From Liolophura sinensis (Eukaryota; Mollusca; Polyplacophora; Chitonida; Chitonidae): a stretch of 64,000 nucleotides of DNA. The translations under genes were made by a program, and so were the position numbers. Under the pieces are notes generated by a model. The model saw only the letters and a program-made list of their open reading frames with translations. It searched no databases and had not been told where the DNA came from. Location: the NCBI RefSeq assembly GCF_032854445.1, contig NC_088301.1, forward strand, positions 48,727,116 through 48,791,115, given 5' to 3'. Below are positions 46,871 through 59,000 of this stretch, piece after piece (position 1 is the first letter of the stretch; each line of letters opens with the position of its first letter).

Positions 46871-47051
46871 ATGTTTTAACCTAATACAGCCTATTGCATG
46901 GGAACAATAAATTTATTGACAGTTATCTCCATTACTTTGTATACATCTTCTCTAAATTACACTTTTGTATTCACATATAGGATATCCGATACATATTAAC
47001 AAATATAAAAAAATGTCATTTGTCTACATGCGATTTGTCTTTGATCCGTGC

Positions 47052-47205
47052 GCTCTGGCCAATTGTTTAAAAGTGTATTAGTTAAGCCAGGCTTAAAACT
47101 TATACCAGTCTCATCCTCATATAAAGTAAATACACTTTAGTTTTAAAAAGTTTAGCTAAATTTAATTCAGGGCCTAATACACTTATAAACAACTGAGGCC
47201 TGATG
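47052..47205. mobile_element. foldback MITE
   Basis: The ends caattgtttaaaagtgtatt and aatacacttataaacaactg are inverse to each other. It is related to the element at 35514. Confidence 0.65.
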
Positions 47206-47479
47206 TAAAATCCCTAAGACATGATCTCTTCCAGAAGAGATTCGTACATAAATGAACAATTATAACTGACAAGAGAGTCCATCAGAGACAACTCTCCTTA
47301 CCATATTACTTAGATGTTCCATTTGCGGCGAAATTTAATGTGATAACAACACGGCATTTAGGTAATTCTGTAGTAGTGACGTCTCATAAATTGTAGTGAA
47401 CATCGCTATATTTTGTTTATCTAATTTTACTTAGGCAAGGTTCAAGTTTTTACTATCTGTACATTTACGCGAACAGTTA

Positions 47480-47600
47480 AAATGAAACTCTATCTGAAGT
47501 AAACTGACAAGAAGCCGTATTTCACCGGTTACGTGTGACTATATACAAACTACATCACAATGTCGTTGCTGCTCTGGTTTAATGCCTTGATCTCGTAGCA
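47480..47600 (+). repeat. R1-A copy, with a short R1-B remnant at 47735-47790
   Basis: Shares aaactgacaagaagccgtat, ttcaccggtta and gctgctctggtttaa with the other copies. The R1-B remnant nearby has cgaaacagacagccgtcaac. The order A then B suggests both belong to one longer element. Confidence 0.6.
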
Positions 47601-48287
47601 AATTGATACAAACGCTTCGACAGTTGCTCGTTGAAACTTGGCTACGATTTGAAGTTGGTTTATCACGTACCTGTGCGCAGAAAGGGTACAGTTTTCTTTA
47701 CCAATGCAGTTTCGGATCTACATATATAAATTTATATATGCGTCGAAACAGACAGCCGTCAACCAATATGGACGTTCCGGGAACTCACAAGCCTGGCAGT
47801 TGTCAAACAAGAAAAATGTATTCATGTAACACGTACGTTAAATCCTACTGAAGCGAAAGTCCCTGTGCATGTAAAACAATACGTGTGTCTATTTCAGGAC
47901 TACGTGTATTGGCCATTGACACTCCGACGGGTACATGTGAAGATGAAGTTCGTCTCAGACACGACTTATTTCACAACCACAGTGCTGCTATACGCCCCGT
48001 GCTCAACAAGTCCACCGTCACTGAGATAGATATGATGTATCATTTGCACAGCATTGTTGATCTGGTATGTTTGCAGATAGGTTCATTGTATTTTGGGTAC
48101 AATAATTGCCTGTAATTTGGATTTAAAAAATGTTAAAACCCAACATTATACTTTGCATACCACTTAAACATCACCTAATTCAGAATAGTTCGACATGATG
48201 CTCATTTTTGGTTCTTCCTTGCCACTATTCTCCCTTTCTGAGGCTTTTCCGAAATTCTCCTACCATGTTTACGATAGACCTGATTAT

Positions 48288-48840
48288 GTTTATTTATTTA
48301 TATATTTATTTATTTGACTGGTGTTTTACGCTGTACTCAAGAATATTTCACTTATATAATGGCGGTCAGCCTTGTGATGGGGAAATCCACGACCATTTGC
48401 AGGTTGCTTACAGACCTTCCCACGTACATTCTGGGATAGCTCTGTGGGGCTATGTTTATGCAGAAACTATATGCAAGCACTGACTTACCCTGCAGTCCTC
48501 TGTTTTCAGTGTGCTGTCCTCAACATACTGTTGCTTTCCGCTGCATGCTGTGGTTGTCAGTAATCCCTGTCCATTTCCATGTAAATCAGTTTAGTGACAC
48601 GCCTCACACTGCAAGCGTGCACAGGACAAAACTTCTCCGTGTAGAAACAACATTATGTTGAAGATAGCATACTGAGAACGGACGAATAAAGGGCTAGTGC
48701 TCTGTTTCTACATAAACATAGCTCCACAGAGCTAGGTCGGAGAGGAAGCCAGCATGAGCTGGACTTACAGCGACCACATTGGGGAGAGGCATCTGGGTCA
48801 TCGCGCTGCGCTGACACGATAAACACTCGGCCACGGAGGC
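48288..48840 (-). repeat. SINE family N in intron 2 of D, split by a MITE
   Basis: The 3' half lies at 48288-48436 (tttatttgactggtgtttta, acgctgtactcaagaatatt). The 5' half with its tRNA-like head lies at 48735-48840 (ggtcggagaggaagccagca, tgggtcatcgcgctgcgctg, ggccacggaggccc). Gene E has no SINE at this place, so it inserted after the duplication or was lost from E. Confidence 0.85.
48439..48732. mobile_element. 294-bp MITE with about 30-bp inverted ends, TA target, nested in the SINE
   Basis: The left end gctctgtggggctatgttta and right end taaacatagctccacagagc are inverse with one mismatch, and the match continues inward for some ten bases (tgcagaaac against gtttctaca). TA flanks both ends (48437-48438 and 48733-48734). 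A TA target suggests a Tc1/mariner-like relative. Confidence 0.85.
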
Positions 48841-49633
48841 CCTCTGATTGTGTTTAGTGCATATTACATGCAGGTATTTTCTCACCGTAACATCCACGAA
48901 ACTGTAGGGTATTATATGATTTACCGTTTATTATAGAACGAAAGAAAGCAGATATTGATGACGTCCGGTTTCTTCAGTATCGTAAGTATTCAAATCTATA
49001 TACTGAACAGTAAAATGCACAAATTTGAAAGTTCCAAAAATAGATGTTTCCACATAAACTAATGACATCTATATAGTATGGCGTTCACGCTAAAAATACA
49101 CACAATCACAACCATGTGATTAACAATGGTACATCAAGCATGTAAGGTTTGGATGAAAAGCGAACTTTCGTTTTTAAAGAAACCTTTGGAAAGGGTTGGG
49201 ACACAACACTTAGTGTTCACGGGAAAGGACCTTAGAATGTAGAAAGGTGGTAACACTCCAACCGATGTATCTAGACACTTTTTACATTTTACATACAACA
49301 CTTTTTACATACAACCACCATCACACGACGAGTTCAACCTCACCCGCCCGCGTGCCGGACGACTAAGGGGGGCAACTCCTCCACAAGATCGGTTCATCTG
49401 GATCAATCGCCAATTCAGTCATCAAGACTAGGAGCCTGAAGTCCCGGTCACACGTACACTTACTACTACTTAAAAACGAAAAAGCGGCAATTGTCGTAGG
49501 TCAAATTAATCGTACGGTCGTGTTTAGTGTGTTCAGACGAATTTTAATAACTCTGTAGATTTAGTCAGCGATCCCGAGGTTGTGTGAGTTTAAGTGAGGC
49601 AATGAAAATTTGCAATGTAATTGAATTTATTAA

Positions 49634-49674
49634 CATGCCTTTCTTACATGCCTTTCTTACATGCCTTTCTTACC
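49634..49674. repeat. three copies of a 13-bp repeat
   Basis: The unit acatgcctttctt occurs three times in a row, in intron 3 of pseudogene D. Confidence 0.85.
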
Positions 49675-49974
49675 TGTAGGGTATACATATATATAATCAT
49701 ACGTAACCTGTGAAATCCGTTCTTTTTTCTGTTTTGTTTTGGGATGTGTAAGTAGGAGTTTCTACACATCCTAACACAATAGCTTAAACAGAAAAGTCTC
49801 TGTTGGTGATTGGAATTTATTTGACTCTGATCAAGTAACCTAAATATGAATAAGGATTTTCACTCCTATTGCTATTAATATCGCCGGAATCATTTTTATA
49901 TAACTGTACTTTGGCCGTGGTGGTAGAACTCGCATAAACTACTAGTTTATAGTCATAGACATAAGCAATTAGAA

Positions 49975-50085
49975 AATACCCAACTGAGGTAAATTGTCAA
50001 GACAGCGAATTACGTGTGACCCCACGGAAGCCCCACCATTTTTAACACACTGTCGTCGCTGCTCTGGTTTAAGTCTCTTTGCTGG
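49975..50085 (+). repeat. R1-A copy next to exon 4 of D
   Basis: Words aactgaggtaaattg, cgaattacgtgtgacccc and gtcgtcgctgctctggttta. The counterpart before exon 4 of E (59190-59335) shows it was present before the D/E duplication. Confidence 0.65.
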
Positions 50086-50599
50086 ATTGTTTTTTGGCAA
50101 TACCAAAGAAATTTTTCTGGTAGCATTGAACAGACGAAACCCTTAAGTGGGATCCAGCACAGTATGGTGGACAGAGGTTGATACTGGTAAATGCAGCCGA
50201 CATATGGAAGCCGGATATAACCATTATGAACGGGTGAGTTAAACTGTGTGATAGTTTTATTTAGCACTGTGCAATGTCTATATTTGTAATTAGTTCTGGA
50301 GCTCATATCGTACTAGTCTAGTACGGTTTCACCACAGATGATGTTAAAAGAAATTGGTGGAATGGAAATCCAAGCTGTTCCTTACAAAAATTTATCTTTT
50401 GTGAACCAAAGTAATTCATCATCAATCTCTCATTTTAATTTGTCATTGTTTCGCTGTTTGCCCCTCTAATGTATACAGTGCCATCTGTTCAGCATTTCTT
50501 AGATGACAATATTAATGACTACAGCATAGCTTTGCGTCTCGTGGGATATCTTTTCAACCTCTCACTCGAACAATATTCATGGTATTCAACCTTCACTGT

Positions 50600-50800
50600 G
50601 CAGCATCATCTATGTGACGTTGATCGAAACACGCATGATCTAGCAAATTCTACAAGGCAAGATATGTACACGCCAATGACAGGACCCTTCGGTTCATTGC
50701 TGTCCAAGTAAGGATAATTTACAAAAAAAAAAAAATTGAGACTATCATTCCTGTAGTAAGATCTACGAGAAATTAAACCGTTTTGGTCTTTGTACAACTA
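50600..50800 (+). repeat. R1 right part (R1-C) in intron 4 of D
   Basis: Matches 4250-4420: tgtacacgcca, gtccaagtaaggataattta and ttaaaccgttttggtctttg. Confidence 0.6.
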
Positions 50801-52670
50801 TAGGCCCAAGTATGGGCCAAGAACACATTTGTTAAATGCAAAGAACAAATTCTAATGCAAATATATTTATTAAATATTTGTTACATTCCAATTTATAACA
50901 TTATTAAACAAAGACTGTATATACCAATAGGGGGCCCCAAATACCCACCAGACAAAAATTATTTTCAAGTTTTCTTTTACCCTTAAAGAAAAATCGACAC
51001 AAATATTGAAGACCGCATTTAACTTTTCGCACTCTTTCGTCTGAACTTTATGTAATTTTTATGTTTTCTTCATCTTTAAATTAGTGCTTGAACGAAAACA
51101 GCCTACTGTTCATATATACCACAACTAGCCAAGAGTTATTTTATGTAGTCATTCTGTGCCTTTCGTTTGTAATTACATGTTTCGTTCCAGGGCAAAGAAT
51201 TATATTTATGCAGGAAACTTAAAGTTTCTTGTTGAGCTGAAATGGACGGGTAGAACGGATTGGTCTCCAGCCTCCATGTTCGAGACAACCTGTCCATTGG
51301 ATGTCACTTTGTACCCTTTCGATACTCAGACTTGTGAGATTATCATAGCCTCTTGGATGTACGATCACAGGAGGGTGAAGATTGTCCCAAAGGACACGCC
51401 AAACAACACAGTCTACTTTGGCGAGAGCGGAGAATGGATCTTCGGCAGTTCCAAGGCCAAACATGATTTGGTGGAGTACAACGGCAGTAACTTCAGCATT
51501 GCTCGCATTTCTTTCACATTCCAACGACGACGAGCGTTTTACGTTATAAATGTGATTGTGCCGGTCCTGTGTCTGTCTCTGCTCAATACCTTGGTGTTTC
51601 TGGTTCCGCCAGAGTCCGGAGAGAAAATATCCCTCTCCATTAACGTGGTTCTAGCCTACTCAGTCTTTCTCTCCATCGTCAACGCTGACATACCTGGAAC
51701 GTCAAACAGTGTTTCATACCTAGGTAACGCTACATTTTATCAGTCACACTGTATAATGTGTTGCTATAATGTAAACATAACAGACCTTCCACTCTAATCA
51801 GTTATAGTAGAAACCTTTCAGTTTGATCGATCAGAAAACAATCTCTCGCAGTTTTAAAGGATGCCTTAGTAATTAATTTTGTCATGAAAAGCAAACAAGA
51901 GAAGTGCTAGCAAGACGGCTGAAAGTAATGAAACTAATACCTTCACCAGGAACATCTCTGTTTTTTGGTTACACTGACCTGTGCAAATTGAAACGTCAGA
52001 ATTTTTCTAGAATTCCATGTTTGTCACATCAAAGAACGAAGAGAATAACAGTGACGGTTTTATTGTACTTTGTTTTCCGTTAACTCGTGTAAAAGAGTGT
52101 CACATCATAAAATTTGAAAAGTATAATTTTATATAATTTTGGACTAAATTAAGTTGCCCTCTGCGATGCTTTAAGTCCCTTTCCATAAAAAGAGAATTTC
52201 CTTAAGTTTTGTGTTAGCTTAACTTAAAACGTTTATTTGTTTTCTTCTTTTTTCTGCAGCCATATACCTCATATATGTTCCCGTGATGGGCATGATCGCA
52301 GTGTTTATGTCAGCAGTTGTGCTGTGGATATTCCATGCAAAAGCCAGACAACTTGATGAGAAACACAGACATTTTTCCCTGGGATCGTGTTCACCACAAT
52401 CCCGAAGAAAACAGGACTCTCTCGAACACAGGCCATTTCCATATGGTGACAGACAGAGCCAAATACATTCAATAGGCAACCAAAATTGACAGGCTATCAT
52501 TTTGGTCATTCTTGGCTCTCACTCTTGTAGGGTTCATCACTTTAATGGCTTTACTTCTGTCCTAGGTTATGTTCTAATTGATATATGTATATGTATGGAT
52601 AAATTATTATTATTTATCCTATCGATTATCATGGGCTTACGCCTATTATAAATCCCGTTGTCGTCTGTAT

Positions 52671-52795
52671 TACCCGGTTTCCACCCACCATAATGCTGGC
52701 CGCCGTCGTATAAGTGAAATATTCTTGAGTATGGCGTAAAACACCAATCAATAAATAAATAAATAAACAAACAAATAAATAAATAAATAATATTG
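52671..52795 (+). repeat. SINE family N copy just 3' of D with duplicated flanks
   Basis: Core from acccggtttccacccaccat through gccgccgtcgtataagtgaa to a long aaataaat tail. The sequence before it (52618-52670, tcctatcgattatcatgggc to ccgttgtcgtctgt) is repeated after it at 52796-52842. The E locus has the sequence once, without the SINE. Confidence 0.85.
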
Positions 52796-52859
52796 TCCTA
52801 TCGATTATCATGGGCCTCCTATAATCCCCGTTGTCGTCTGTGTAAAGGGCGAATAACTG

Positions 52860-52960
52860 TGAATGACTTAACCTAGCTGAGATAAATTGGGGCCGATTTC
52901 AATGGTTATGTATAGTCATTTGCCATCTGTCACATTGTCGTCGCTGCTTTGGGGTTTTTT
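52860..52960 (+). repeat. R1-A copy downstream of D
   Basis: Contains tagctgagataaattgg, atttgccatctgtcacattg and tcgtcgctgctttgg. The counterpart after E at 62615-62670 is shorter. Confidence 0.55.
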
Positions 52961-53284
52961 TTTTTTTTTGGACATATGTCGTGGTTTTTACATTACCATA
53001 TTTGTGCTCCGGCGTCTAACATAGACCACTTGTGGGCAGATGTTCATAAATGTTTATCATCTACAAACCATATGTCGGAACCTAAGTGTATTGTTGGACC
53101 AGGGCATTAATTCGGTTTGAACATTTGGTATATATACGGCTTCAATCCGGTCTCTCATACCAGTGTATAAAAACCTAACATCATCGTCTCAAAACCAGAT
53201 TTTCCGTTTTAATTTATTCAATCGTCTTGTGTTCTGGGTGGTACAATACTTAGTGACTTTAATTGTACGCCTTTAATTGTATTG

Positions 53285-53630
53285 TGTCTTTGCGTAAAAA
53301 CAGATATTCGTATACCAGCCCTCAACTCAAGATGGACGTCCGAGGTCAATAACCGCAAGGGCAATTCCAAAGCCACATTTAACAGAAACTATTACAAAAG
53401 TCCGAAAGTATACAAAGTACGAAAATAGGACGGAATCATGCAATGAGAAGCAGTCAACAGTTTTCAAGGATGTTGGAAGGTATTAGTGAATGAGTGAAAT
53501 AAACAGTCATACTGTATGTAGTGTTAGTATATTGCCAGTAGTAATAATTGTATCTCAGTTGCACTTTGCATGCAACTGTTAATATGTCGAATGTGGTGAT
53601 CTAATTCAACACGATGAATATAAGGCCATT
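53285..53630 (+). repeat. R1-B copy downstream of D
   Basis: Contains atattcgtataccagccctc, cggaatcatgcaatgagaag, cagtcaacagttttcaagga and tcaacacgatgaat. No counterpart was seen after gene E before the minisatellite, so this is a difference between the two duplicated units. Confidence 0.7.
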
Positions 53631-53689
53631 AGCCGGGCTAAGCCGAAGTAGCTTAGTTTTATTCTTTATGCTATACGTCTTAAATTATA

Positions 53690-54425
53690 TGGTATAATAA
53701 TTGTCACAGTTTTTTAGTTACTGTGGTGTGCATTGTATAACTGAGGTAGTTAACACAGTTCTTCATTTACTGTATTGGGCATTGTATAACCGATATGATT
53801 GTCACAGTTTTCCAGTTACTGCAGTGGGCATTGTATACCCGATATGATTGTCACAGTTTTCCAGTTGACTGCAGTGGGCATTGTATAACCGATATGATTG
53901 TCACAGTTTTCCAGCTACCATAGCGGGTATTTTATAACCGAGATAATTGTCATAGTTTTACATCCACTCCAGTGGATATTGTATAACGGAGACAAGTGTA
54001 ACCGTTATTCGGTTGCTGTAGTGGGTATTGTATAACGGAATTAATTGTCACAATTTTCCGGTTGCTGAAGTGGGTATTGTATAACCGAGATAAGTGTAAG
54101 AGTTTTCCAGTTAGTGTAGTCGGCATTGTATAACCGTGATAATTGTCACAGTTTTACAGCAGCTCAAGTGGACTTTATATAACCGAGATAAGTGTAACAG
54201 TTTTCCGGTTACTGTAATGGACATTGTATAAGCGATATAATTGTCACAGTTTTCCAGTTTCTGTAGTGGGTATTGTATAACAGAGATAATTGTCACAGTT
54301 TTCCATGTACTGTAGTGGGTAACCGAGATAGTTGTCACAAATTTCCGGTTACTGTAGTGGGTATTGTATAACCGAGATAATTGTCACAGTTTTCTAGTTA
54401 CTGAAGTGGGTACAGTATAATTGTC
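53690..54425. repeat. 49-bp minisatellite, about 14 units, downstream of D
   Basis: The unit reads ttgtcacagttttccagtta, then ctgtagtgggcattgtataa, then ccgagataa. Copies vary by a few bases. The same array with the same unit lies downstream of gene E at 63255-63790. Confidence 0.9.
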
Positions 54426-54720
54426 TAAAAGGTGCTTTGCTGTAGAAGAGATGGTTCCCAATTTATTTTTTTCAAAAAGCGGTAGATTCGGAGTTCAATG
54501 CCGAATACCTAAGGATTCAACATGGGTAATCTTGGTACTGACTGGCTTGGCGCTCAACATAAGAGTAATGGACCAAGTATTCATTCAGCATGGTGTGACT
54601 GCGTCGTGTCTGGTGTCCTCGGAGATCCAGCAAGCCAACACTAAAAATGGTTGCTACAAGGAAACACCGTCGTGATATAACCGAAATGTTGAAAGAGAGG
54701 TTAAATTCTGATCAAACAAA
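54421..54720 (+). repeat. block shared by both duplication units
   Basis: It begins ttgtctaaaaggtgctttgc and matches 63789-64000 almost base for base as far as the window goes (for example ccgaatacctaaggattcaa, tcctcggagatccag). The open frame within it has no recognised domain. Confidence 0.9.
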
Positions 54721-55258
54721 GCCTTTGTAGTATGATTTATAGTGGATCTCTTTAAGTGAGGTCTCTATTAAAGTCTCCTGGCTAGTTTAGTTCCACATGT
54801 TCGAACTTCATGTGGAAATCAATCACCTACCATAAAGCTGACAAATAAAAAAAGAAAGTAAGAATGATGTGACACTTGAACCAGAAGTTGAGATATCTCC
54901 ATCATTATCCATCATAATATATTCGCCATCAGAACAATCTGTTATCACAGATTTATAGATATACCATAAGGAAAGTGTGCAGGTGTTATTTGGAGTCGTT
55001 TGTACAAATGAATTGCAAATGTATGTAGTTTATTTTATAATTAACAGTTATGCATTGTGAATTCTTGTATCGTCATATTTCAGGGGTTTTTTTAGTACTT
55101 TTATTAGGTTACTTGATTTTGATTTTTAGTATTATTGTTAACCATGGTATTTTTCCTTTTCAAGAAAATATTTACGCCTTCAAAACTGTCTCAGGCATCT
55201 GTACTACACGCTGAGATATACAATACTTTTCAGTATCCATAATATATATCAATATCCA
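54721..55258. other. spacer between the duplication units, nothing recognised
   Basis: AT-rich sequence with no gene or repeat recognised. Confidence 0.4.
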
Positions 55259-55259
55259 C

Positions 55260-55349
<90 letters not shown>

Positions 55350-55357
55350 ATATATAA
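55259..55357. repeat. (TA)n microsatellite, about 99 bp
   Basis: Almost pure TA with three phase breaks (taata, ttata). It is self-complementary and lies at the junction between the two duplicated units. Confidence 0.95.
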
Positions 55358-55389
55358 GAAGTAATTATCTGAGTTGGAAAAACATGAAC

Positions 55390-55650
55390 ACCACATAGAC
55401 GGGACAGGTCAATATGCCAAAAACAATAGAAATGTCCATGTATATTAGACCTTTAATCTCCCATTTAGAATTATATCTGATATTCCCAAGATACTTCTGT
55501 GAGAATCACGTGACCAATCTGCCAATCTCTAGACCAGGTATCAATTCTGTAGGGATCCAGGAAACTTTAATAATGGATGTGCTGAATTCGGAGCTGCGTA
55601 CTAAATGTCAAATGGTTAGACTCATAACTGGAAATTAACATGGTGATTCG
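55390..55650 (+). repeat. repeat shared with 44570-44880
   Basis: Contains cttctgtgagaatcacgtga, gggatccaggaaactttaat and ctaaatgtcaaatgg. If it marks the left edge of the second unit, the junction is beside the (TA)n tract. Confidence 0.7.
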
Positions 55651-56067
55651 CCATTTTCTAGTCAAAAATAATACAATGTACCGGTACATATTTCAGTATT
55701 TATGACATACATTTATTACAAACACGAGACGGGCTAACGCCAGTTAGCGAGAAACTTGATATATCCCAGTACGAACTAAAGATATTTGCCCAGCTCTGTT
55801 GGAACAAGCGATCGGGTAGCCAGATATCCAGTATGTACACTCTGGAATCGTGCACTAATAGAAAGACGCTGTTAGTAAAGTGCGCTAGTATACCTATATG
55901 GCCCTGACGCTTTCCAAGTAAAGTAATGCCTCAGAGATGAGAACACAGTCACGTGTTCAGTGCAGGCTATTTCCGCCATAGAGGGGTCAAAAATAACACG
56001 ATAGCACTGCTGGCTTCGTGGTTTCAGGAGTAGTCTTCCTGGACAAACCTCGGTGAATGCGTGAAGG

Positions 56068-59000
56068 ATGGGATCCTGTTCCTTCCGTGAACAACTGTGT
56101 TTACTTCTTGTAACAGGTAAGTCGGCAACTTCTACAAACTCAGAACTGTTTCCCCCTACAAAATTCTGATAAAAGACCTTATAGACATTTCTAAGGGGTT
56201 AAACATTTAACCATAAACTAAAGGATTCCTTGTTCTGATTCAATTTGAATAACTACGTACGGGAGTAGCGCTTATGAGTTAAACTGTATGTCTGGTAACG
56301 CCTCCCTGATCTCAGGCTGCTGCAGGCTTTCTTCTAAGGAAAGAATTGGTGTGGGGTTGGAAGGTGGTTATGTCGGATGTGATCGCTCTTCCAAAGGAAA
56401 AATGGGTGGACATACATTTAAAATGATTGATATGGAAATCTCCATTTAAATTTATTTATTCATTTCATTGATCTTTACGACATACATAAGATAATTTCAC
56501 CTATACAACGGCTGCCAGCATTATGGTGGGAGGAAACCGGGCAAAACCTGGTGAAAAATCTCCATTTGAAAACAGCAAAGTAAATAACATTTAAAATACC
56601 TTACCAGTAAGCATGTATCTTATACATTGCTTATCTTATTGTATCATCAGCATCATGCTTGAATATGCTTTATCCCACCTGTATGTGAGTGCAGCATTCC
56701 ATACCGATAATATACCACAGTTTCAATAAAACTGATGGTATTCTATAAAAATGAATAGCGAGCTCTGAAAGACAATACGTGTGTCTATTTCAGGACTACG
56801 TGTATTGGCCATTGAGGCTCCAACGGGTACATTTGAAGATGAAGTTCGTCTCAGACACGACTTATTCCACAACCACAGTGCTGCTATACGCCCGTGCTCA
56901 ACAAGTCCACGGTCACTGAGATAGATATGATGTATCACTTACAAAGCATTGTTGATCTGGTATGTTTGCAGATAGGTTCATGTACTTTAAGAAATGTAAA
57001 AACAAAATTATACTTTGCATACCACTTAAACATCACTTACGTTAGAATAGTTCGAGATAATGCTAATTTTTGGTACTTCATTGCCACTTTTCTCCCTTTT
57101 TAAAGCTTTTTCTGGAATTCTCCCACGATGTTTCAGACCAACCTGTTTGTTTTTAGTTCATTTAAATACATGCATACATTTTACTTACCATAACGTCCAT
57201 GAAACTGTAAGGTAATATTTGGTATACCTTTGGTTATAGGACGAAAGAAAGCAGATATTGATGACGTCAGGTTTCTTCAGTATCGTAAGTATTCAAATCT
57301 ATGAACAGTAAAATGCACAAATTTGAAAGTTCCAAAAATACATGTTTCCAGGTAAACTAATGACATCTATATAGTATGGTGTTTATGCTAAAAATAGACA
57401 CCATCACAACCACCTTGAAGAAAGGCAGTGAATTTTGTACAGTACATCAAGCATGTAAGGTTTTTGATGAAAAGCGCACATGTTCACTCATAAAGAAGCC
57501 TTTAGAAAGGGTTGAGGACACAAAAACACTCCGCACTGAAGAGGAAAAACCCTTAGAATGTAGAAAGATGGTAATGATTCATGTAGTTAGTCCACTTTTG
57601 TATGATGGCCCGATGCGTGTATGTATTTTTTTATTCATGTCTTGTATATTTGCCCCAAAATAATCATCAAACAGCGATATTTGAACGACGGTGCGAGATT
57701 TAGTCGAGATCAAGTCGAGATTAGGGTGATAGCTCGAGATTCATTCGAGATTCGTGCAAATCTCGCCCCATCGTCAGAATCTCGTCTTGTCGAGTGAATC
57801 TCGCTACCTCCTTGGAATCTCGCTCGCTCGTGATATTCTCGAGAAAATCTCCTCTCAATATCGACCAAATCTGGCAATGAACATTTAATCTCGGCTTAAT
57901 CTCGTCAGACTCTCGCCTGTTTTTTAATCTCGTCAGAATGCTGCTGTCTTCACGAAATTAATAATTTTATACCCAAACTGAAATTTCATAGCAAGCGACA
58001 TTCGGACGATAACGCGATATTTGGATGAGATTTTGGACGACAATGCGACATTCAGGCGACATTTAGATGACATTCAATCGAGAAGGCGTTAATATCGACC
58101 AAATCTCGCATTGTCGTCTCAGTGGTGCCTGAATCTCGACTAAATCTCGCGTTCTAGGCTAAATGTCGTCTGAATGTCACCCTGTCGCTTGAATCTCGAG
58201 CGAATCTCGCCTTCCGGCCTACCATCCGCGTCACTTCCTGAGCCACTCAGCCAAGGGTCACGTCAGCACATTCAAGATGGCTATTCCAGGCCGTTTTCCC
58301 GGGCTCTGCTCGGTTTCTTCCTACCATAATGCTAGCCTTCGTCGTATAAGTGAAATATTCTTGAGTACAGCGCAAAGCGTCGATGTCATTAATAAATTAA
58401 TTAATAAATAAATAAATGCTACTGTAAAGGATACTACTGTATTATCATTATTTGATTATTTGAAATATTGTAAATAGGAACTGCATGGTGCATTCCATTC
58501 GCTGGTTGCCCAGTGTAACGGTCTATCTTGTAGACAGCTTTTATACAGACCAGTATGTCATGTGTAACATCATAGATGGCGCCAATTGTGGTATGAGATC
58601 TTTACATATTAACGGGAAAGACGTAATCGTCAGTTACTTTTGAATCACAATCTGATCGGTTAGGGTCTGTAACGCTCGTCATTTTCGAACTGTATCTAAT
58701 ACCGCTTAACCTTGGGCTAGGGGTCGTAAAGGTAGCCATGCTTATTACATCTGCATGGTGCCTTTATGAACAATTGCAATCAAAGTGCGACTGAGATTTG
58801 CCGTTGATTAATTGTTATTTGACCTGGAACTCATTCATGGACTACTAATTTGAACTTTGATATGGAATTCATGCCTGGAATATCAACTGTCTGCCCGGCA
58901 TCATTGGAAACTGATGACCGCTTCTCTCTTGTGTGTTACCGGCTTTATTTCCTATTTGTATAATTTCTTACATACCTTTGTCTTTGGGAGCTAGTGTTTA

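Larger units (their letters stand above)
47898..52565 (+). pseudogene. gene D: decayed Cys-loop channel subunit, tandem sister of gene E
   Basis: Exons with conserved borders: 47898-48064, 48937-48981 (NERKQILMTSGFFSI), 50124-50233, 51191-51723 and 52260-52565. Compared with gene E: (1) exon 4 has TGA at 50127-50129 where E and all other genes of the array have a conserved Trp; (2) an extra base near 52390-52400 shifts the frame in the M3-M4 loop, so M4 (still visible out of frame near 52490-52560) is lost; (3) no start exon was found and repeats occupy its expected place; (4) M2 has replacements at conserved positions (EKISLSIN for EKMSLSIT, ADIPG for ADMPG). Exon 5 is otherwise open, and its Cys-loop (CPLDVTLYPFDTQTC) and splice sites are intact, so decay looks recent. 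A truncated product cannot be excluded, but a full channel subunit is not encoded. Confidence 0.9.

Noticed and set aside
48735-48840. Possible tRNA gene on the minus strand
   Set aside because: It is the head of a SINE-N copy. The core follows directly after the MITE insertion, and the stems are incomplete.
51219-51524. 101-codon minus-strand frame, repeated at 61046-61351
   Set aside because: It is the antisense shadow of exon 5 of D and E. Its duplication simply follows the real exon.
55172-55396. Minus-strand frame rich in Ile and Tyr
   Set aside because: It is a translation of the (TA)n microsatellite.
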